From SbD1 sp049300095 (lineage in GTDB: Bacteria; Desulfobacterota; Syntrophobacteria; Syntrophobacterales; Syntrophobacteraceae): a stretch of 16,377 nt of DNA. The stretch is taken from positions 1 to 16,377 of the forward strand of contig JBAQYM010000294.1 in assembly GCA_049300095.1 (NCBI GenBank), given 5' to 3'. Of this stretch, positions 1 to 8,070 are shown piece after piece (positions within the stretch are counted from its first letter, which is position 1; each line of letters starts with the position of its first letter). The notes under the pieces are model-generated. The model did not search any database. It was not told the origin of the DNA and worked only from the letters and a program-made list of their open reading frames with translations. Made by a program: the position numbers and the translations under genes.

Positions 1-41
1 TGCGTGATGGGTTGCGCGGGGCGCTCCACCCATCCTACGAA

Positions 42-60
42 CTCCGCGGTGAACGGTTAC
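42..60 (+). repeat. Dispersed intergenic repeat, core copy A
   Basis: CTCCGCGGTGAACGGTTAC is one of five copies in the window of a short repeat core. The others start near 3523, 3575 (degenerate), 4874 (partial) and 10113. This copy overlaps the last two bases of the acuB terminator. Nothing here suggests coding function. Confidence 0.6.
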
Positions 61-88
61 AAAACCACCGGAAGCGGGCATCCGGTGG
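59..88 (-). terminator. Rho-independent terminator after acuB
   Basis: Read on the minus strand, CCACCGG and CCGGTGG form a perfect 7-bp stem around a 10-base loop, followed directly by TTTTGT. It lies 26 bases past the stop codon of the CBS-domain gene, as expected for the end of the acuC-acuB transcript. The T-tract is short, so strength is uncertain. Confidence 0.6.
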
Positions 89-113
89 GCATGCGGTATC
101 CGGGACCCCGCGC

Positions 114-788
114 CTATCTTTTCGGCAACTGGTCGAGCGACCACTCCATCGGGTTAATCAGCTCGAAGCCGGATTCCTCCAGTTTTCTCCTTATCCGCGC
201 CACGTTGCTCGTGAGAAGGTAGGGGAAAACGGCCCGTTTGCCCTGCTCCCAATACCTCGCCACCAGGATGCTTCCGAAAGAAACACCTTCCTCGGTGATC
301 GCGTCCACGATTTTTTTCATCTGCCCGACCTTGTTGTCGACAACTATTCCGAACAGGATCCCGGGCTCCGCGAGGCCGAGCACGTTAATGAAAGCGCGCA
401 TCAGGTCCCGCACCGAGATGATCCCCCTCAGCTTGCCTTCCTGGTCCACTACAGGGAAGGCCCCCACCTTCATCTTCTGCATGAGAATGATGGCGTCTTC
501 GAGCGTTTGCAGGGGGGAAATCACCACGGGGTCCCTGGTCATGATGTCCTTGACCTTGAGCGTGGCTATACTCTTCCTCGCGGTCGCCATCTCCTCCTCG
601 GACAGGAGATTGGACGGAAGGGCGCTTCGGATGTCGCGGTCGGTCACGATCCCAACCACCGTACAGTCTTCCAGAACAACGGGCAGGTGCCTGATCCTGT
701 AGTTTGCCATCAGGAGCTGGGCTTCCAGAATTCCGGCCTCGGGGCCGATTGTCACAACATCCCTGGTCATTGACTGGTCAATGAACAT
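114..788 (-). CDS. acuB: CBS-pair plus ACT-like domain protein (AcuB family)
   Basis: A 224-residue cytosolic protein. It has two CBS domains (about residues 4-57 and 78-135), each with the usual strand-helix pattern and a terminal D/S-x-R-D motif (TDRDI, SVRDL). A C-terminal region (about 142-212) looks like an ACT fold. This CBS-CBS-ACT order is that of AcuB, encoded with the deacetylase AcuC in Bacillus subtilis. CBS pairs typically bind adenine nucleotides or S-adenosylmethionine; the ligand here is unknown. The start is set at the ATG at 788, with AGAGGGGA four bases upstream. A TTG six codons earlier has no comparable site. The gene lies 39 bases after the acuC homologue on the same strand and is followed by a hairpin terminator, so the two are probably co-transcribed. 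The family call is solid; the physiological role is inferred. Confidence 0.85.
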   Translation of the reverse strand: MFIDQSMTRDVVTIGPEAGILEAQLLMANYRIRHLPVVLEDCTVVGIVTDRDIRSALPSNLLSEEEMATARKSIATLKVKDIMTRDPVVISPLQTLEDAIILMQKMKVGAFPVVDQEGKLRGIISVRDLMRAFINVLGLAEPGILFGIVVDNKVGQMKKIVDAITEEGVSFGSILVARYWEQGKRAVFPYLLTSNVARIRRKLEESGFELINPMEWSLDQLPKR

Positions 789-827
789 GTTGTCCCCTCT
801 TTGCAAGAATGTGAATTCGTGCGAGCG

Positions 828-1778
828 CTATTCACCCAAAAGTATACTGACGTGGTCCCTGACGAGTCTCGGCAGCACCTTGAGACAGTAGCCCCCTTCG
901 AGCACCGAAATGATGCGCCCCCCGGAATACCGGTCGGCGATTTCCACGATCTGCCGGGCAATCCACGCGTAGCATTCGGTGGTAAGCTTTACCTCGGACA
1001 TGTCGTCTTCGATGTGGGCGTCAAATCCCGCCGAGACGAGAATCACCTCGGGCCGGTAGTATTCGATGGCGGGGATCAGGTCCCGCTGGAATTTATGCTT
1101 GTATTGCTCATCCCCCTGGCCGGGGAGAATGGTCGAGTTGAGGGTCATCCCGTAGCCGGGGCCCGAGCCCTTTTCGAATTCGCGGCCCGTTCCCGGGTAT
1201 GAGAACGAAGGGTGTTCGTGAATCGAGTAATAGAAGACGCCGGGGTCTTCTTCGAATATGTGCTGGGTCCCGTTGCCGTGGTGCACGTCCACGTCGATGA
1301 TCGCAATCCGGGACACTTTCCACTGGGTTTGCAGATACTTCGCGGCAATGGCGATATTGTTGAAATAACAGAAGCCGAGCGCCTTGTTCGGCTCGGCATG
1401 GTGCCCCGGCGGGCGCACGGCGCAGAAGGCGTTGTCGACCTTGCCCTCCATGAGAAAATCGGCGGAGTTGAGGACCCCGCCCACCGCAAGCACGGCCGTG
1501 TCGAAGGTCTCCGGGCAGAGCTGGTTGTCGGCGTTGTCGAGTTCACCCAGGTCGAGCAGGCACGCCTCTTCGACCCGGAACACGTGGCGAGGGGAATGGA
1601 CCATCTCGATCCATTTGATCTTGGCGGGAACGGCGGGGATCGGAACGAGTTTCGCAAGCAGCCCCGCTTCATCGAGACCGCGATAGAGCACCGAAAGGCG
1701 CTCGGGGCATTCCGGATGCCCCGGCCCCGTATTGTGCAGCAGGAATCTTTCGTCGTAGAGAAAACCCGTTCTTCTCAT
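828..1778 (-). CDS. acuC: Histone deacetylase-family deacetylase (AcuC-like)
   Basis: A 316-residue zinc-dependent deacetylase of the arginase/deacetylase fold. Visible landmarks are the His-His dyad in RPPGHH (H126, H127), the zinc ligands in DVDVHHGNGTQ (D164, H166), the third ligand in SAGFDAH (D253) and the catalytic Tyr in LEGGY (Y297). All key residues are present, so the enzyme should be active. In Bacillus, AcuC removes acetyl groups from acetyl-CoA synthetase, and the AcuB-type gene 39 bases downstream supports that relationship. The true substrate here is not known; other family members act on acetylpolyamines. The start is the ATG at 1778, preceded by AGGGGAA at good spacing and giving the usual N-terminus (GFLYDERFLLHNTG). 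An in-frame start 32 codons upstream adds unrelated sequence without a ribosome site. mltD lies 186 bases upstream behind its own terminator, so this gene probably has its own promoter. Confidence 0.9.
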   Translation of the reverse strand: MRRTGFLYDERFLLHNTGPGHPECPERLSVLYRGLDEAGLLAKLVPIPAVPAKIKWIEMVHSPRHVFRVEEACLLDLGELDNADNQLCPETFDTAVLAVGGVLNSADFLMEGKVDNAFCAVRPPGHHAEPNKALGFCYFNNIAIAAKYLQTQWKVSRIAIIDVDVHHGNGTQHIFEEDPGVFYYSIHEHPSFSYPGTGREFEKGSGPGYGMTLNSTILPGQGDEQYKHKFQRDLIPAIEYYRPEVILVSAGFDAHIEDDMSEVKLTTECYAWIARQIVEIADRYSGGRIISVLEGGYCLKVLPRLVRDHVSILLGE

Positions 1779-1929
1779 CGCTGTTCCCCTAAACTGGAAA
1801 AGCTGCGCGGGGGACCGTATTCCCGCCGGCAGCATGAAGGGTCGACAACTGGCAAGTGCGCTCGTGCGAGGCATAGGCCGGAAATACCCGGATAAGCTTA
1901 TTACCGGCTGCTATGTTATCCTAACTCAC

Positions 1930-1969
1930 CAAAAACACCCGAGGCAACAGAATTTGATACCGCCTCAGG
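1930..1969 (-). terminator. Rho-independent terminator of mltD, overlapping its stop codon
   Basis: On the minus strand CCTGAGGC pairs with GCCTCGGG (8 bp, one G-T wobble) across a 16-base loop, followed by TGTTTTTGG. The upstream arm contains the TGA stop of the transglycosylase gene. This separates mltD from acuC. Confidence 0.65.
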
Positions 1970-3239
1970 GAATCCGGAGTTTTTGACCCGGGGCAAGATC
2001 GTCCGACTTGAGCTTGTTGGCCTGTTTGAGGGCCTGCGTGCTGGTGCTGAAGCTCCGTGCTATGGTCGAGAGCGTGTCCCCCTTCTTCACGGTATAAGAC
2101 TTCTCCTTGACGGGCTGCGCCTTGGCGGGTTGCGCTTTGGCAGACGCGGCCGAGGGCGCGGGGTCCTCGCGCTCGGATGCCGCTTTCACGGCGGACGCGG
2201 CGGGGGCGGGGGCGGGGGCTTCCTGCGCGCTCCCCGACTTGAAGTTCGCCTCGAATACCTTGCCGAAACCGGCCGGGAGCTTTACTTCATGGGTCCCGGC
2301 GGGAATGTCGTCGGAGCGGAATACCGGGTTGAGCCTCTTGAACTCGCGATAAGTGATGCCGGCGGCATTCGAGAGCGTCTGGACGGAAGCGGGCCGCGAA
2401 AGGGAGACGCTCACCCGGTCGACCTTGAGTTCCTGGTAGCCCCAGCCCTTGGGCAGGTCGTATCCGTACTGCCTGGGGTTGCCCAGGACCGCCTTGATGG
2501 CGAGGATCCTCATGACATAGCGCTCGGTCTCCTGGGGCAGCTTCATATGATAGTAGTCCCTGGTGCCCGAGTTGCGCGCTTCATCGCTAATGCGCTTCCC
2601 CCCGCAGTTATAGGCCGCTATGGCCAGAGACCAGCTCCGGTACTGCCTGTGGAGGTCGTTCAAAAAGGTGAAGGCGCTGTCCGTTGCGCGCTCGAAATCG
2701 TAGCGCTTGTCAACCGACCCCCTCTGTTCGAGGCCGTAAGCCGAACCGGTGCTCGGCATGAACTGCCAGGGGCCGGCGGCGCCCTTGGGCGAACAGACGT
2801 TGGGGACCAGGTCGCTCTCGACGATTGCCACCCACTTGAGGTCGTCGGGCAGATTCAGCGCGCGAAGCCGTTCCTCGATCATGGGAAACCAGCGCTCCAT
2901 GCGCTTGAGCCACAGATAAACCTGGGCGTGGTTATAGACGATCAGGGTGAATTCCTTGTCGAACCGCTCGTAGACTTCCTGCATGTGAAGAGGGACGGGC
3001 TCTCCGCAAAGGTCCATAGTGCTCGGCGCCGGAAAATAGGGCGCCTGGATGGGGAAGGCCGTCGAGACCGGCTGGGGCTGCACCGGCGCCGGCGCCGGCT
3101 TCTCGGAGGGCTGGGCCTGCTTGGCGGTTTGCTCCGTATTCGTCCCGATCTGGAGGGAAGCACATCCGTAGCTCACGGTAAGAAACGCCAACGCCGACAA
3201 GAGAATTCCCAATCTGATTGCCCGAGCCTTCCCCTTCAT
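1965..3239 (-). CDS. mltD: Membrane-bound lytic murein transglycosylase, MltD-type, with LysM domain
   Basis: A 424-residue outer-membrane lipoprotein that cleaves the MurNAc-GlcNAc bond of peptidoglycan, forming 1,6-anhydro ends. The N-terminus has two basic residues, a hydrophobic stretch and a lipobox ending at C26 (VSYGC). A Pro/Ala/Gln-rich linker runs to about residue 65. The SLT domain follows (about 125-225), with the catalytic Glu in IVESDL (E141) and the family motifs GAAGPWQFMPSTG and AIAAYNCGG. A degenerate LysM-like stretch lies near 275-325, then an Ala/Pro/Lys-rich spacer, then a clear C-terminal LysM (about 381-424, YTVKKGDTLSTIARSF) for glycan binding. The start ATG has AGGGG upstream. 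The gene is shorter than MltDs that carry several LysM repeats, but complete. The DNA for the Ala/Pro spacer includes a run of GGGGGC repeats near 2200. Family call is firm; naming it MltD rather than another LysM-SLT enzyme is less so. Confidence 0.9.
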   Translation of the reverse strand: MKGKARAIRLGILLSALAFLTVSYGCASLQIGTNTEQTAKQAQPSEKPAPAPVQPQPVSTAFPIQAPYFPAPSTMDLCGEPVPLHMQEVYERFDKEFTLIVYNHAQVYLWLKRMERWFPMIEERLRALNLPDDLKWVAIVESDLVPNVCSPKGAAGPWQFMPSTGSAYGLEQRGSVDKRYDFERATDSAFTFLNDLHRQYRSWSLAIAAYNCGGKRISDEARNSGTRDYYHMKLPQETERYVMRILAIKAVLGNPRQYGYDLPKGWGYQELKVDRVSVSLSRPASVQTLSNAAGITYREFKRLNPVFRSDDIPAGTHEVKLPAGFGKVFEANFKSGSAQEAPAPAPAASAVKAASEREDPAPSAASAKAQPAKAQPVKEKSYTVKKGDTLSTIARSFSTSTQALKQANKLKSDDLAPGQKLRIP

Positions 3240-3375
3240 TTCTAAACCCCTGTTTTTCCTGTGCGGTTACTAAGCTTGGAGATCCGATGCCACCGCCGTC
3301 GCGCGCCGAGGCGGATCACTCACGTTTACATCAATGGAGGCGGTCGTGTCTATTCAAAATGGGAAAAAGTAATGA

Positions 3376-3541
3376 TTCAGCGCGGAGACGCCGAGACGCC
3401 GAGAAAACCGGGACTTACAAAACACTCTTGGTAAAATTTCGAAAAATCGTTCCTCCAGAGAAGCTGAAGGCTGTCCTGGACTTAACAAATTCAAACTCGC
3501 TTTTTCTCCACGCCCTCTGCGTCTCCGCAGTGAACGGTTAC
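3376..3541. repeat. Inverted-repeat element between mltD and ndk
   Basis: TTCAGCGCGGAGACGCCGAG (from 3376) is inversely matched by the segment at 3510-3534 that reads CTCTGCGTCTCCGCAGTGAA, about 110 bases apart. The right arm continues into the dispersed core CTCCGCAGTGAACGGTTAC (3523-3541). A further degenerate copy (CTCCCAGGTGAGCGGTTA) lies at 3575-3592. The gene-free stretch 3240-3767 thus holds this repeat pair, the degenerate copy and the likely ndk promoter. I see no convincing reading frame in it. Confidence 0.55.
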
Positions 3542-3637
3542 CTTCTCTGAAGCGTTACTCCGTGCTCTCCGCATCTCCCAGGTGAGCGGTTAGGGAAGAA
3601 AGCGGGGCGGAAGCGTCTCCCAGCAAATACGACACTT

Positions 3638-3666
3638 TTGAACTAACTGTTGTAAGTTGTTCTAAT
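3638..3666 (+). promoter_or_regulatory. Probable sigma70-type promoter of ndk
   Basis: TTGAAC (3638-3643) and TCTAAT (3661-3666) are separated by exactly 17 bases, in the only AT-rich patch of this gap. Transcription would start near 3673, giving a leader of about 95 bases. Assigned by eye only. Confidence 0.5.
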
Positions 3667-3767
3667 AATGCTGCATAATGCCGCCGCGGCATTCATGGAG
3701 CACGGCTGAAAAGGTGGATTATGTCAGATTCACCTGAAATTTATCATGGGCCTAAAAAGGAGAAATC

Positions 3768-4508
3768 ATGCAGAAAGAAGTTCAGCAAACTCTCGTGCTG
3801 ATCAAACCCGACGCCTTGAAAAATTCCCTGACCGGATACGTGCTTTCGCAAATGTCCGAGTTTCACACTTCCCTCATATTTGCCGCCACAAAGGTGGTCC
3901 ACGTCACCAGGATGCTCGCCGAAGAGCACTATGCCGAGCATCGGGGCAAAGTGTTTTTCCCCGCGCTGATCGAAATGATTACGGGACAGCTCCATTATCC
4001 CGATGAACCGGACAAGCAAAGGGTCATCGCGATTATATATGAAGGACCGGATGCCATAAGCAAAGTGCGGGCAATCTGCGGGCCGACCAATCCCCACGTC
4101 GCCAGGGAAGAAAAGCCCGGATGTATTCGTTCGCTCGGGACGGTTATTCCCCTGATAAACGAAGAAGGAAGAATAGTGGGTGACCGAATGGACAACCTGA
4201 TCCACGCTTCGGCATCCATCGAGGAAGCCGAGCGCGAGATCAAGCTCTGGTTCAAGCCCAATGACATCCCCCCGGCAAAACGCGCGTTTGCGACCACGCA
4301 CAGCGACGATCAATTCTATTTTAAAGACGGCAAGGTATCGCAAACTTACACAACGGACGGCGTTTGCGTGCTCGCACCCGGCGATGTCGCCTGGGAATCG
4401 GACCTGAAAACGCTCAAGGCGTTGTATGAAGGCAAACCGGCCGATTCTCCCCTTGAAACGCCGGTTGCAAAGTATCTTCTCAATAGGAAAATATCCATGA
4501 CGTGGTGA
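3768..4508 (+). CDS. ndk: Nucleoside diphosphate kinase with C-terminal extension
   Basis: A 246-residue protein whose first ~165 residues are a nucleoside diphosphate kinase, which transfers phosphate from ATP to other nucleoside diphosphates through a phosphohistidine. Seen are TLVLIKPDAL (K13 in the KPDA motif), the phosphate-binding arginine in GCIRSLGT (R121) and the catalytic His in NLIHASAS (H146). Canonical bacterial enzymes have about 140 residues with the His near 117. Here the core carries extra residues, mainly between R121 and N143 (IPLINEEGRIVGDRM), and about 80 residues follow the domain. This tail (about 167-246) matches nothing I recognise; it has no membrane segment or signal. 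AAAGGAGAAA precedes the ATG. It is the only plus-strand gene left of the centre and converges on the M16 gene. Base composition is lower in GC than its neighbours (30 of 60 in 3841-3900). Activity is likely, as the key residues are kept. Confidence 0.85.
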   Translation: MQKEVQQTLVLIKPDALKNSLTGYVLSQMSEFHTSLIFAATKVVHVTRMLAEEHYAEHRGKVFFPALIEMITGQLHYPDEPDKQRVIAIIYEGPDAISKVRAICGPTNPHVAREEKPGCIRSLGTVIPLINEEGRIVGDRMDNLIHASASIEEAEREIKLWFKPNDIPPAKRAFATTHSDDQFYFKDGKVSQTYTTDGVCVLAPGDVAWESDLKTLKALYEGKPADSPLETPVAKYLLNRKISMTW

Positions 4509-4626
4509 TCCGGGCAACACGGGGAGAACAGTGACGGGTGATGAATGATGAGAAATAACACGTTCCGACAAGTCCGCTTCTGCCTATTCTCATCACTCTG
4601 CGTACGGTTCAGGATCCACGGATCGT

Positions 4627-4722
4627 CATTCCCGCAGTGCTTCTGAGCGGGAATCCAGTGTATTTTAGGCCTATTGCGCAAAACAAGACGTTGGATTCCC
4701 GCCCAGAAGCACTGCGGGAATG
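4627..4722. repeat. REP-like paired hairpin element (near-perfect 31-bp inverted repeat)
   Basis: The arms 4627-4657 and 4692-4722 are inverted copies matching at 30 of 31 positions. Each arm is itself a hairpin (TTCCCGC...GCGGGAA). The 34-base spacer is AT-richer. The layout resembles paired REP/BIME elements. The gene-free stretch 4509-4891 between the convergent ndk and M16 genes holds this element, the hairpin at 4779-4804 and one partial copy of the dispersed repeat. No gene is seen in it. Confidence 0.75.
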
Positions 4723-4778
4723 GCGGTTTTGATGTCCAAAGCCGGACTTAGGTGCGATTTGGACAGCAGTTCGCGGTT

Positions 4779-4804
4779 ATGGCGCGGTCTCCCGACCGCG
4801 CCAT
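4779..4804. repeat. Perfect short palindrome between convergent genes
   Basis: ATGGCGCGGTC and GACCGCGCCAT form a perfect 11-bp stem with a TCCC loop. There is no T-tract on either side, so a classical terminator is unlikely. The place between two converging genes would nevertheless suit a transcription-stopping hairpin. Confidence 0.6.
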
Positions 4805-4873
4805 TCTCTCGACTGAAGGTCTCCAACTCATTTCACTGCTCACTCTTCACTGTTTCTCAGCGATCTCTGCGTA

Positions 4874-4886
4874 CTCCGCGGTGAAT
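4874..4886 (+). repeat. Dispersed intergenic repeat, partial copy D
   Basis: CTCCGCGGTGAAT, preceded by TCTCTGCGTA, matches the repeat core seen at 42 and 10113 but lacks the GGTTAC end. It ends six bases before the stop codon of the M16 peptidase gene. Confidence 0.5.
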
Positions 4887-4891
4887 AATTT

Positions 4892-7810
4892 CTACAGCAG
4901 CGTGAAGGTATTCAGCCACCCGGGCCGCTGTTCAAGGGCCGAATCGATCGCGGCCTGGGAGCCCAGCACCTTGACGATCCCGTTTTTGGCCACACGGTCG
5001 AGCACATCGGCAAATTCCCTGAAGTCCCTCTGCGTTGTGCCGAGGATTTGCTCCCGCATCGCCTGGCGCGCTTCATCGTCGTCGCCCGTGAGGCGTCGAA
5101 GCGCGGAGAGGTACCCCTTCGAATCCGGAAGCATGTAGGTGTCCACGTCGCCGATGGCCCCGATGATCGCCTTGCGGATTTCATCCTCGCCAAGATCGGC
5201 CGTGCGCAGAAACCGGGCCGACGCGTCGAAGTTTTCCACCGTCTTCATAAGGTTGGGATCGCGGTAGGAAACGAAGGTAAAGCTTCCCGACAGTCGGTCG
5301 AAGAGGCAGAAGCCTCCGTAGGCCCCTCCCTGCACGCGGATTTTTTCCCAGAGCCACGAGGTGCGAAGATACCCCGAGATCACCTTGCAGGACCCGCGGT
5401 ATTCATAGCCTTCCCGGTACAGGTTCGCCCCTTTTCCGACGTAGTTTACCTGCGCGGGGACGGCGATGCCTTCGAATTCGGAGAAAAGCTCGGGCGTCCA
5501 GGTTACTTCGTCCGGCGCTCTATCGGGGAGAGAATCGGCAAGCCCCTGGAGGAGCGGCCGGACCGAACCGAGGTTTTTCCTGTCGACGGTCAGGTTGAAA
5601 ACCATTGACGGGCGGCTGACAAGAATCGAGCGCACCCGTTCGAGATCGGCCAGGACATTTTCCCATTCTTTCTCGATCCTGTCGGCAAGCCGCCCCAGGA
5701 AGAGGAAGTAGCTGATCCCGTTTGTCTGCTCCCTCACCCAGTCGGCCCGGTGGAGGTGGGCGCGGATCCTGATATTGACCATCTGGTGGCCGCTCGGGAT
5801 CATGTTGCGCTCCTGGCGGCCTTTTTCCTCCAGCACGATCTGGCGGAAGCGCTCCCTGTTGTCGAGATTTACCGAGCCGAGCACCTCGGCCAGGATGTCG
5901 CACAGATCGCCGGTTTGCGGAACCATGCTCTTGGCGCGCAAAAAGAGCCAGGCGGCGGCCTCGTCCGAATCCTTCACCGCCGAGGTGAAGACTTCCGGCC
6001 GGATGCCGCCCGTGCGCCGGCTGATCTTTTGCGAAAGAGAAACAAAATCCCGCTCCCGCGTGCCCATTTCGAGCAGGGCGCGCCCGAAAAGGGGAGCATA
6101 AGAGAGGTACTCGCGCGGAAGAAAACGCAGGTCCAGCCCCATGTCGAGATAGGCGATGCCGCTCGTGAAAATGTCATGATAGAACGCCTGAACGCCGTCG
6201 ACCGGCCCCGGCTCGATCGGGATTGTCTTGTTGCGCCTGTTCAGGTCCGAAATTGCGAGGACGGGAATTTTCGCCAGGGATTCCGGCGGGTCCGGGGTCG
6301 ATTGCAGGCGGCGCAGTTCTTCGGCATCCTTTATAATTTCGTTGATTCGGTCGGAAGAGATCGTCTTTTTCAGATCAGAGAGCCTTTGGATCTCCTCTTC
6401 CGCCTCCCTTGCCGCAAGCTCCGGGTCGGGTTCGAGCAGGACGATGGAATGGTGCCGGTTTTCGAGGATATGCCGGCGGATGAGGTCTTCGAAAAATCCT
6501 CCGCGCGCGATTTTTTCCTTGAGCGCTTCGAGTGGTTTTTCGAAGGCGAGCAGGGCGGTCGGGTCGCCGTCGTAGAGCCAGGTCGAAAGGGAGTGGAGCA
6601 TGAGCACGAGCCCCTGTGGGTAGCTTCCCGAGTGGTTTTCGCGGAAGCGAAACTCGATGGTGTTTACGCCCGCTTCAACCGTTGCCGGGTCGATCCCGTC
6701 GCGGGCAAGGGCGGACAGGGTATCGAAAATCAGCCTTTCCACCTTTTCCGCATCTTCGGCTTTGATCCCTTTGAGGCCCGTGGATAAAAACGCCTGGCGC
6801 AACTCGACCTCGAGGCCCGACCCGGCCAGGTCCTCGCCCAGCCCGGATTCGATCAGGGCCTTCTTAAGAGGCGACCCCGGCATTCCGAGCAGGATGTATT
6901 CAAGGACCTGGAACGCCAAATTTTGGACCGGATCGGCCGTTTCCGGAAGGAGCCAGTTCAAAGTTACCATTCCTTTGAGTCCGTCCGCCGCGCCTCCACC
7001 TCCGGCCGCAAAGCGCCGAACCACCCGCCTCGGCCCGCTCTTTGACGGCTGGAGCGGCACTTCCGATTCCGGAAACGCCTTTCCATAATCCCGGAGATAT
7101 TCTCCGATAATTTCAAGCCTGCGGTCCGGGTCGTCATTGCCGTAGAAAAATATCCTGGCGTTGGACGGATGATAGAACCTCTCGTGAAAAGCCTTAAAAC
7201 GCTCATGGGTGAGCGAGGGAATGACGGCCGGGTCCCCGCCCGAATCAAGTCCGTAAGTGGTGTCCGGAAAAATCGACTGCTGCGACTGCTCGGAGATGAT
7301 GCTGTCGGGAGAAGAATAGACCCCCCGCATCTCGTTATAGACCACTCCTTTGATCGAAAGAGGCCCCTCCGGGTTTTGCAGCTCGTAGTGCCAGCCTTCC
7401 TGCTCGAAGATATGGGGCGTAATACGAGGGTAAAAAACGGCATCTAGGTAGACGTCCACCAGGTTATAGAAATCCTGGACGTTCTGGCTCGCAACCGGAT
7501 AACAGGTCCTGTCGGGATAGGTGAAAGCGTTCAGGAAGGTCTTGAGAGAGCCCTTGAGAAGTTCCACGAAAGGCTCTTTTACGGGATATTTCCGGGAGCC
7601 GCACAGGACCGAATGCTCCAGGATGTGGGCCACCCCGGTCGAATCGGAAGGGGGCGTTCGGAAAGTGATCCCGAATACCTTGTTGTCGTCTTCGTTTGCG
7701 AGGGACAAAATTTCGGCGCCGGTGCGGGAATGCCTGTAGAACCGGGCAAGCGTTCTCAGCTCGGGAATCTCCCTTTCGAATACGAGTTCAAACTCTTTGC
7801 TCACCACCAT
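4892..7810 (-). CDS. M16C zinc metallopeptidase, presequence protease (PreP)-like
   Basis: A 972-residue peptidase of the pitrilysin/insulinase superfamily, the usual length for the PreP subfamily that degrades short unstructured peptides inside a closed chamber. The inverted zinc motif HILEH is at 62-66 (H62, E65, H66), followed by SVLCGSRKYPVKEPF, a subfamily hallmark. The third ligand is likely E160 in VYNEMRGVYSSPD, 94 residues on as in PreP. The C-terminal half has GGAYGGFCLFDR and SYRDPNL, matching the Arg/Tyr transition-state region of these enzymes. No signal peptide is seen, so a cytosolic location is likely. The ATG at 7810 has GAGGAGA close upstream. A perfect 8-bp palindrome sits in the leader at 7840-7861. 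The gene is monocistronic by spacing: 547 bases from dnaN and convergent with ndk. The enzyme class is firm; physiological substrates are unknown. Confidence 0.93.
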   Translation of the reverse strand: MVVSKEFELVFEREIPELRTLARFYRHSRTGAEILSLANEDDNKVFGITFRTPPSDSTGVAHILEHSVLCGSRKYPVKEPFVELLKGSLKTFLNAFTYPDRTCYPVASQNVQDFYNLVDVYLDAVFYPRITPHIFEQEGWHYELQNPEGPLSIKGVVYNEMRGVYSSPDSIISEQSQQSIFPDTTYGLDSGGDPAVIPSLTHERFKAFHERFYHPSNARIFFYGNDDPDRRLEIIGEYLRDYGKAFPESEVPLQPSKSGPRRVVRRFAAGGGGAADGLKGMVTLNWLLPETADPVQNLAFQVLEYILLGMPGSPLKKALIESGLGEDLAGSGLEVELRQAFLSTGLKGIKAEDAEKVERLIFDTLSALARDGIDPATVEAGVNTIEFRFRENHSGSYPQGLVLMLHSLSTWLYDGDPTALLAFEKPLEALKEKIARGGFFEDLIRRHILENRHHSIVLLEPDPELAAREAEEEIQRLSDLKKTISSDRINEIIKDAEELRRLQSTPDPPESLAKIPVLAISDLNRRNKTIPIEPGPVDGVQAFYHDIFTSGIAYLDMGLDLRFLPREYLSYAPLFGRALLEMGTRERDFVSLSQKISRRTGGIRPEVFTSAVKDSDEAAAWLFLRAKSMVPQTGDLCDILAEVLGSVNLDNRERFRQIVLEEKGRQERNMIPSGHQMVNIRIRAHLHRADWVREQTNGISYFLFLGRLADRIEKEWENVLADLERVRSILVSRPSMVFNLTVDRKNLGSVRPLLQGLADSLPDRAPDEVTWTPELFSEFEGIAVPAQVNYVGKGANLYREGYEYRGSCKVISGYLRTSWLWEKIRVQGGAYGGFCLFDRLSGSFTFVSYRDPNLMKTVENFDASARFLRTADLGEDEIRKAIIGAIGDVDTYMLPDSKGYLSALRRLTGDDDEARQAMREQILGTTQRDFREFADVLDRVAKNGIVKVLGSQAAIDSALEQRPGWLNTFTLL

Positions 7811-7839
7811 TTGTCTCCTCTTCGATTAACCTGGACGAA

Positions 7840-7861
7840 TCGAGAAAATACCGTTTCTCGA
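7840..7861. promoter_or_regulatory. Palindrome in the leader of the M16 peptidase gene
   Basis: TCGAGAAA and TTTCTCGA are perfect 8-bp inverted arms around ATACCG, ending about 30 bases before the start codon. It could be an operator or a leader hairpin. No matching promoter hexamers with normal spacing were found, so the role is a guess. Confidence 0.3.
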
Positions 7862-7941
7862 ACCCATTGCCGATGCAAGCCGACATGTGTCGCGCTCCGA
7901 AGCAAATTTTCGCCGCTAGAAGCGCGGTTGTTGGTTTATTC

Positions 7942-8070
7942 GTTGAGTTAAGTTTGTAGGTTGAGTTAAGTTTCCAGTTTGTAGGTTGGGTTAAGCGATA
8001 GCGAAACCCAACGGTTTCCGTTCTTGTCCCGAAGAAATGTTGGGTTTCGCTATCGCTTAACCCAACCTAC
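7942..8070. repeat. Perfect 32-bp inverted repeat with partial direct copies
   Basis: Arms 7981-8012 and 8039-8070 are exact inverted copies (GTAGGTTGGGTTAAGC... outward) with a 26-base loop. Just before it, GTAGGTTGAGTTAAG (from 7956) and TTGAGTTAAG (from 7943) repeat the arm's outer end in direct orientation. The stretch 7811-8357 between the M16 gene and dnaN holds the leader palindrome, this element and the REP-like pair at 8224-8310. No gene is evident. Confidence 0.8.

Noticed and set aside
12..773. Plus-strand open frame opposite the CBS-domain gene
   Set aside because: Antisense shadow; the minus-strand protein has coherent CBS and ACT-like domains.
1983..3245. Plus-strand open frame of 420 codons opposite mltD
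   Set aside because: Gly/Arg-rich low-complexity translation, antisense to a gene with a lipobox, SLT and LysM domains.
3218..3550. Plus-strand open frame of 110 codons in the mltD-ndk gap
   Set aside because: It begins inside mltD, runs through repeat sequence and has no ribosome site or coherent composition.
3744..4571. Minus-strand open frame of 275 codons opposite ndk
   Set aside because: Antisense to the clear NDP kinase motifs, with no ribosome site or family resemblance.
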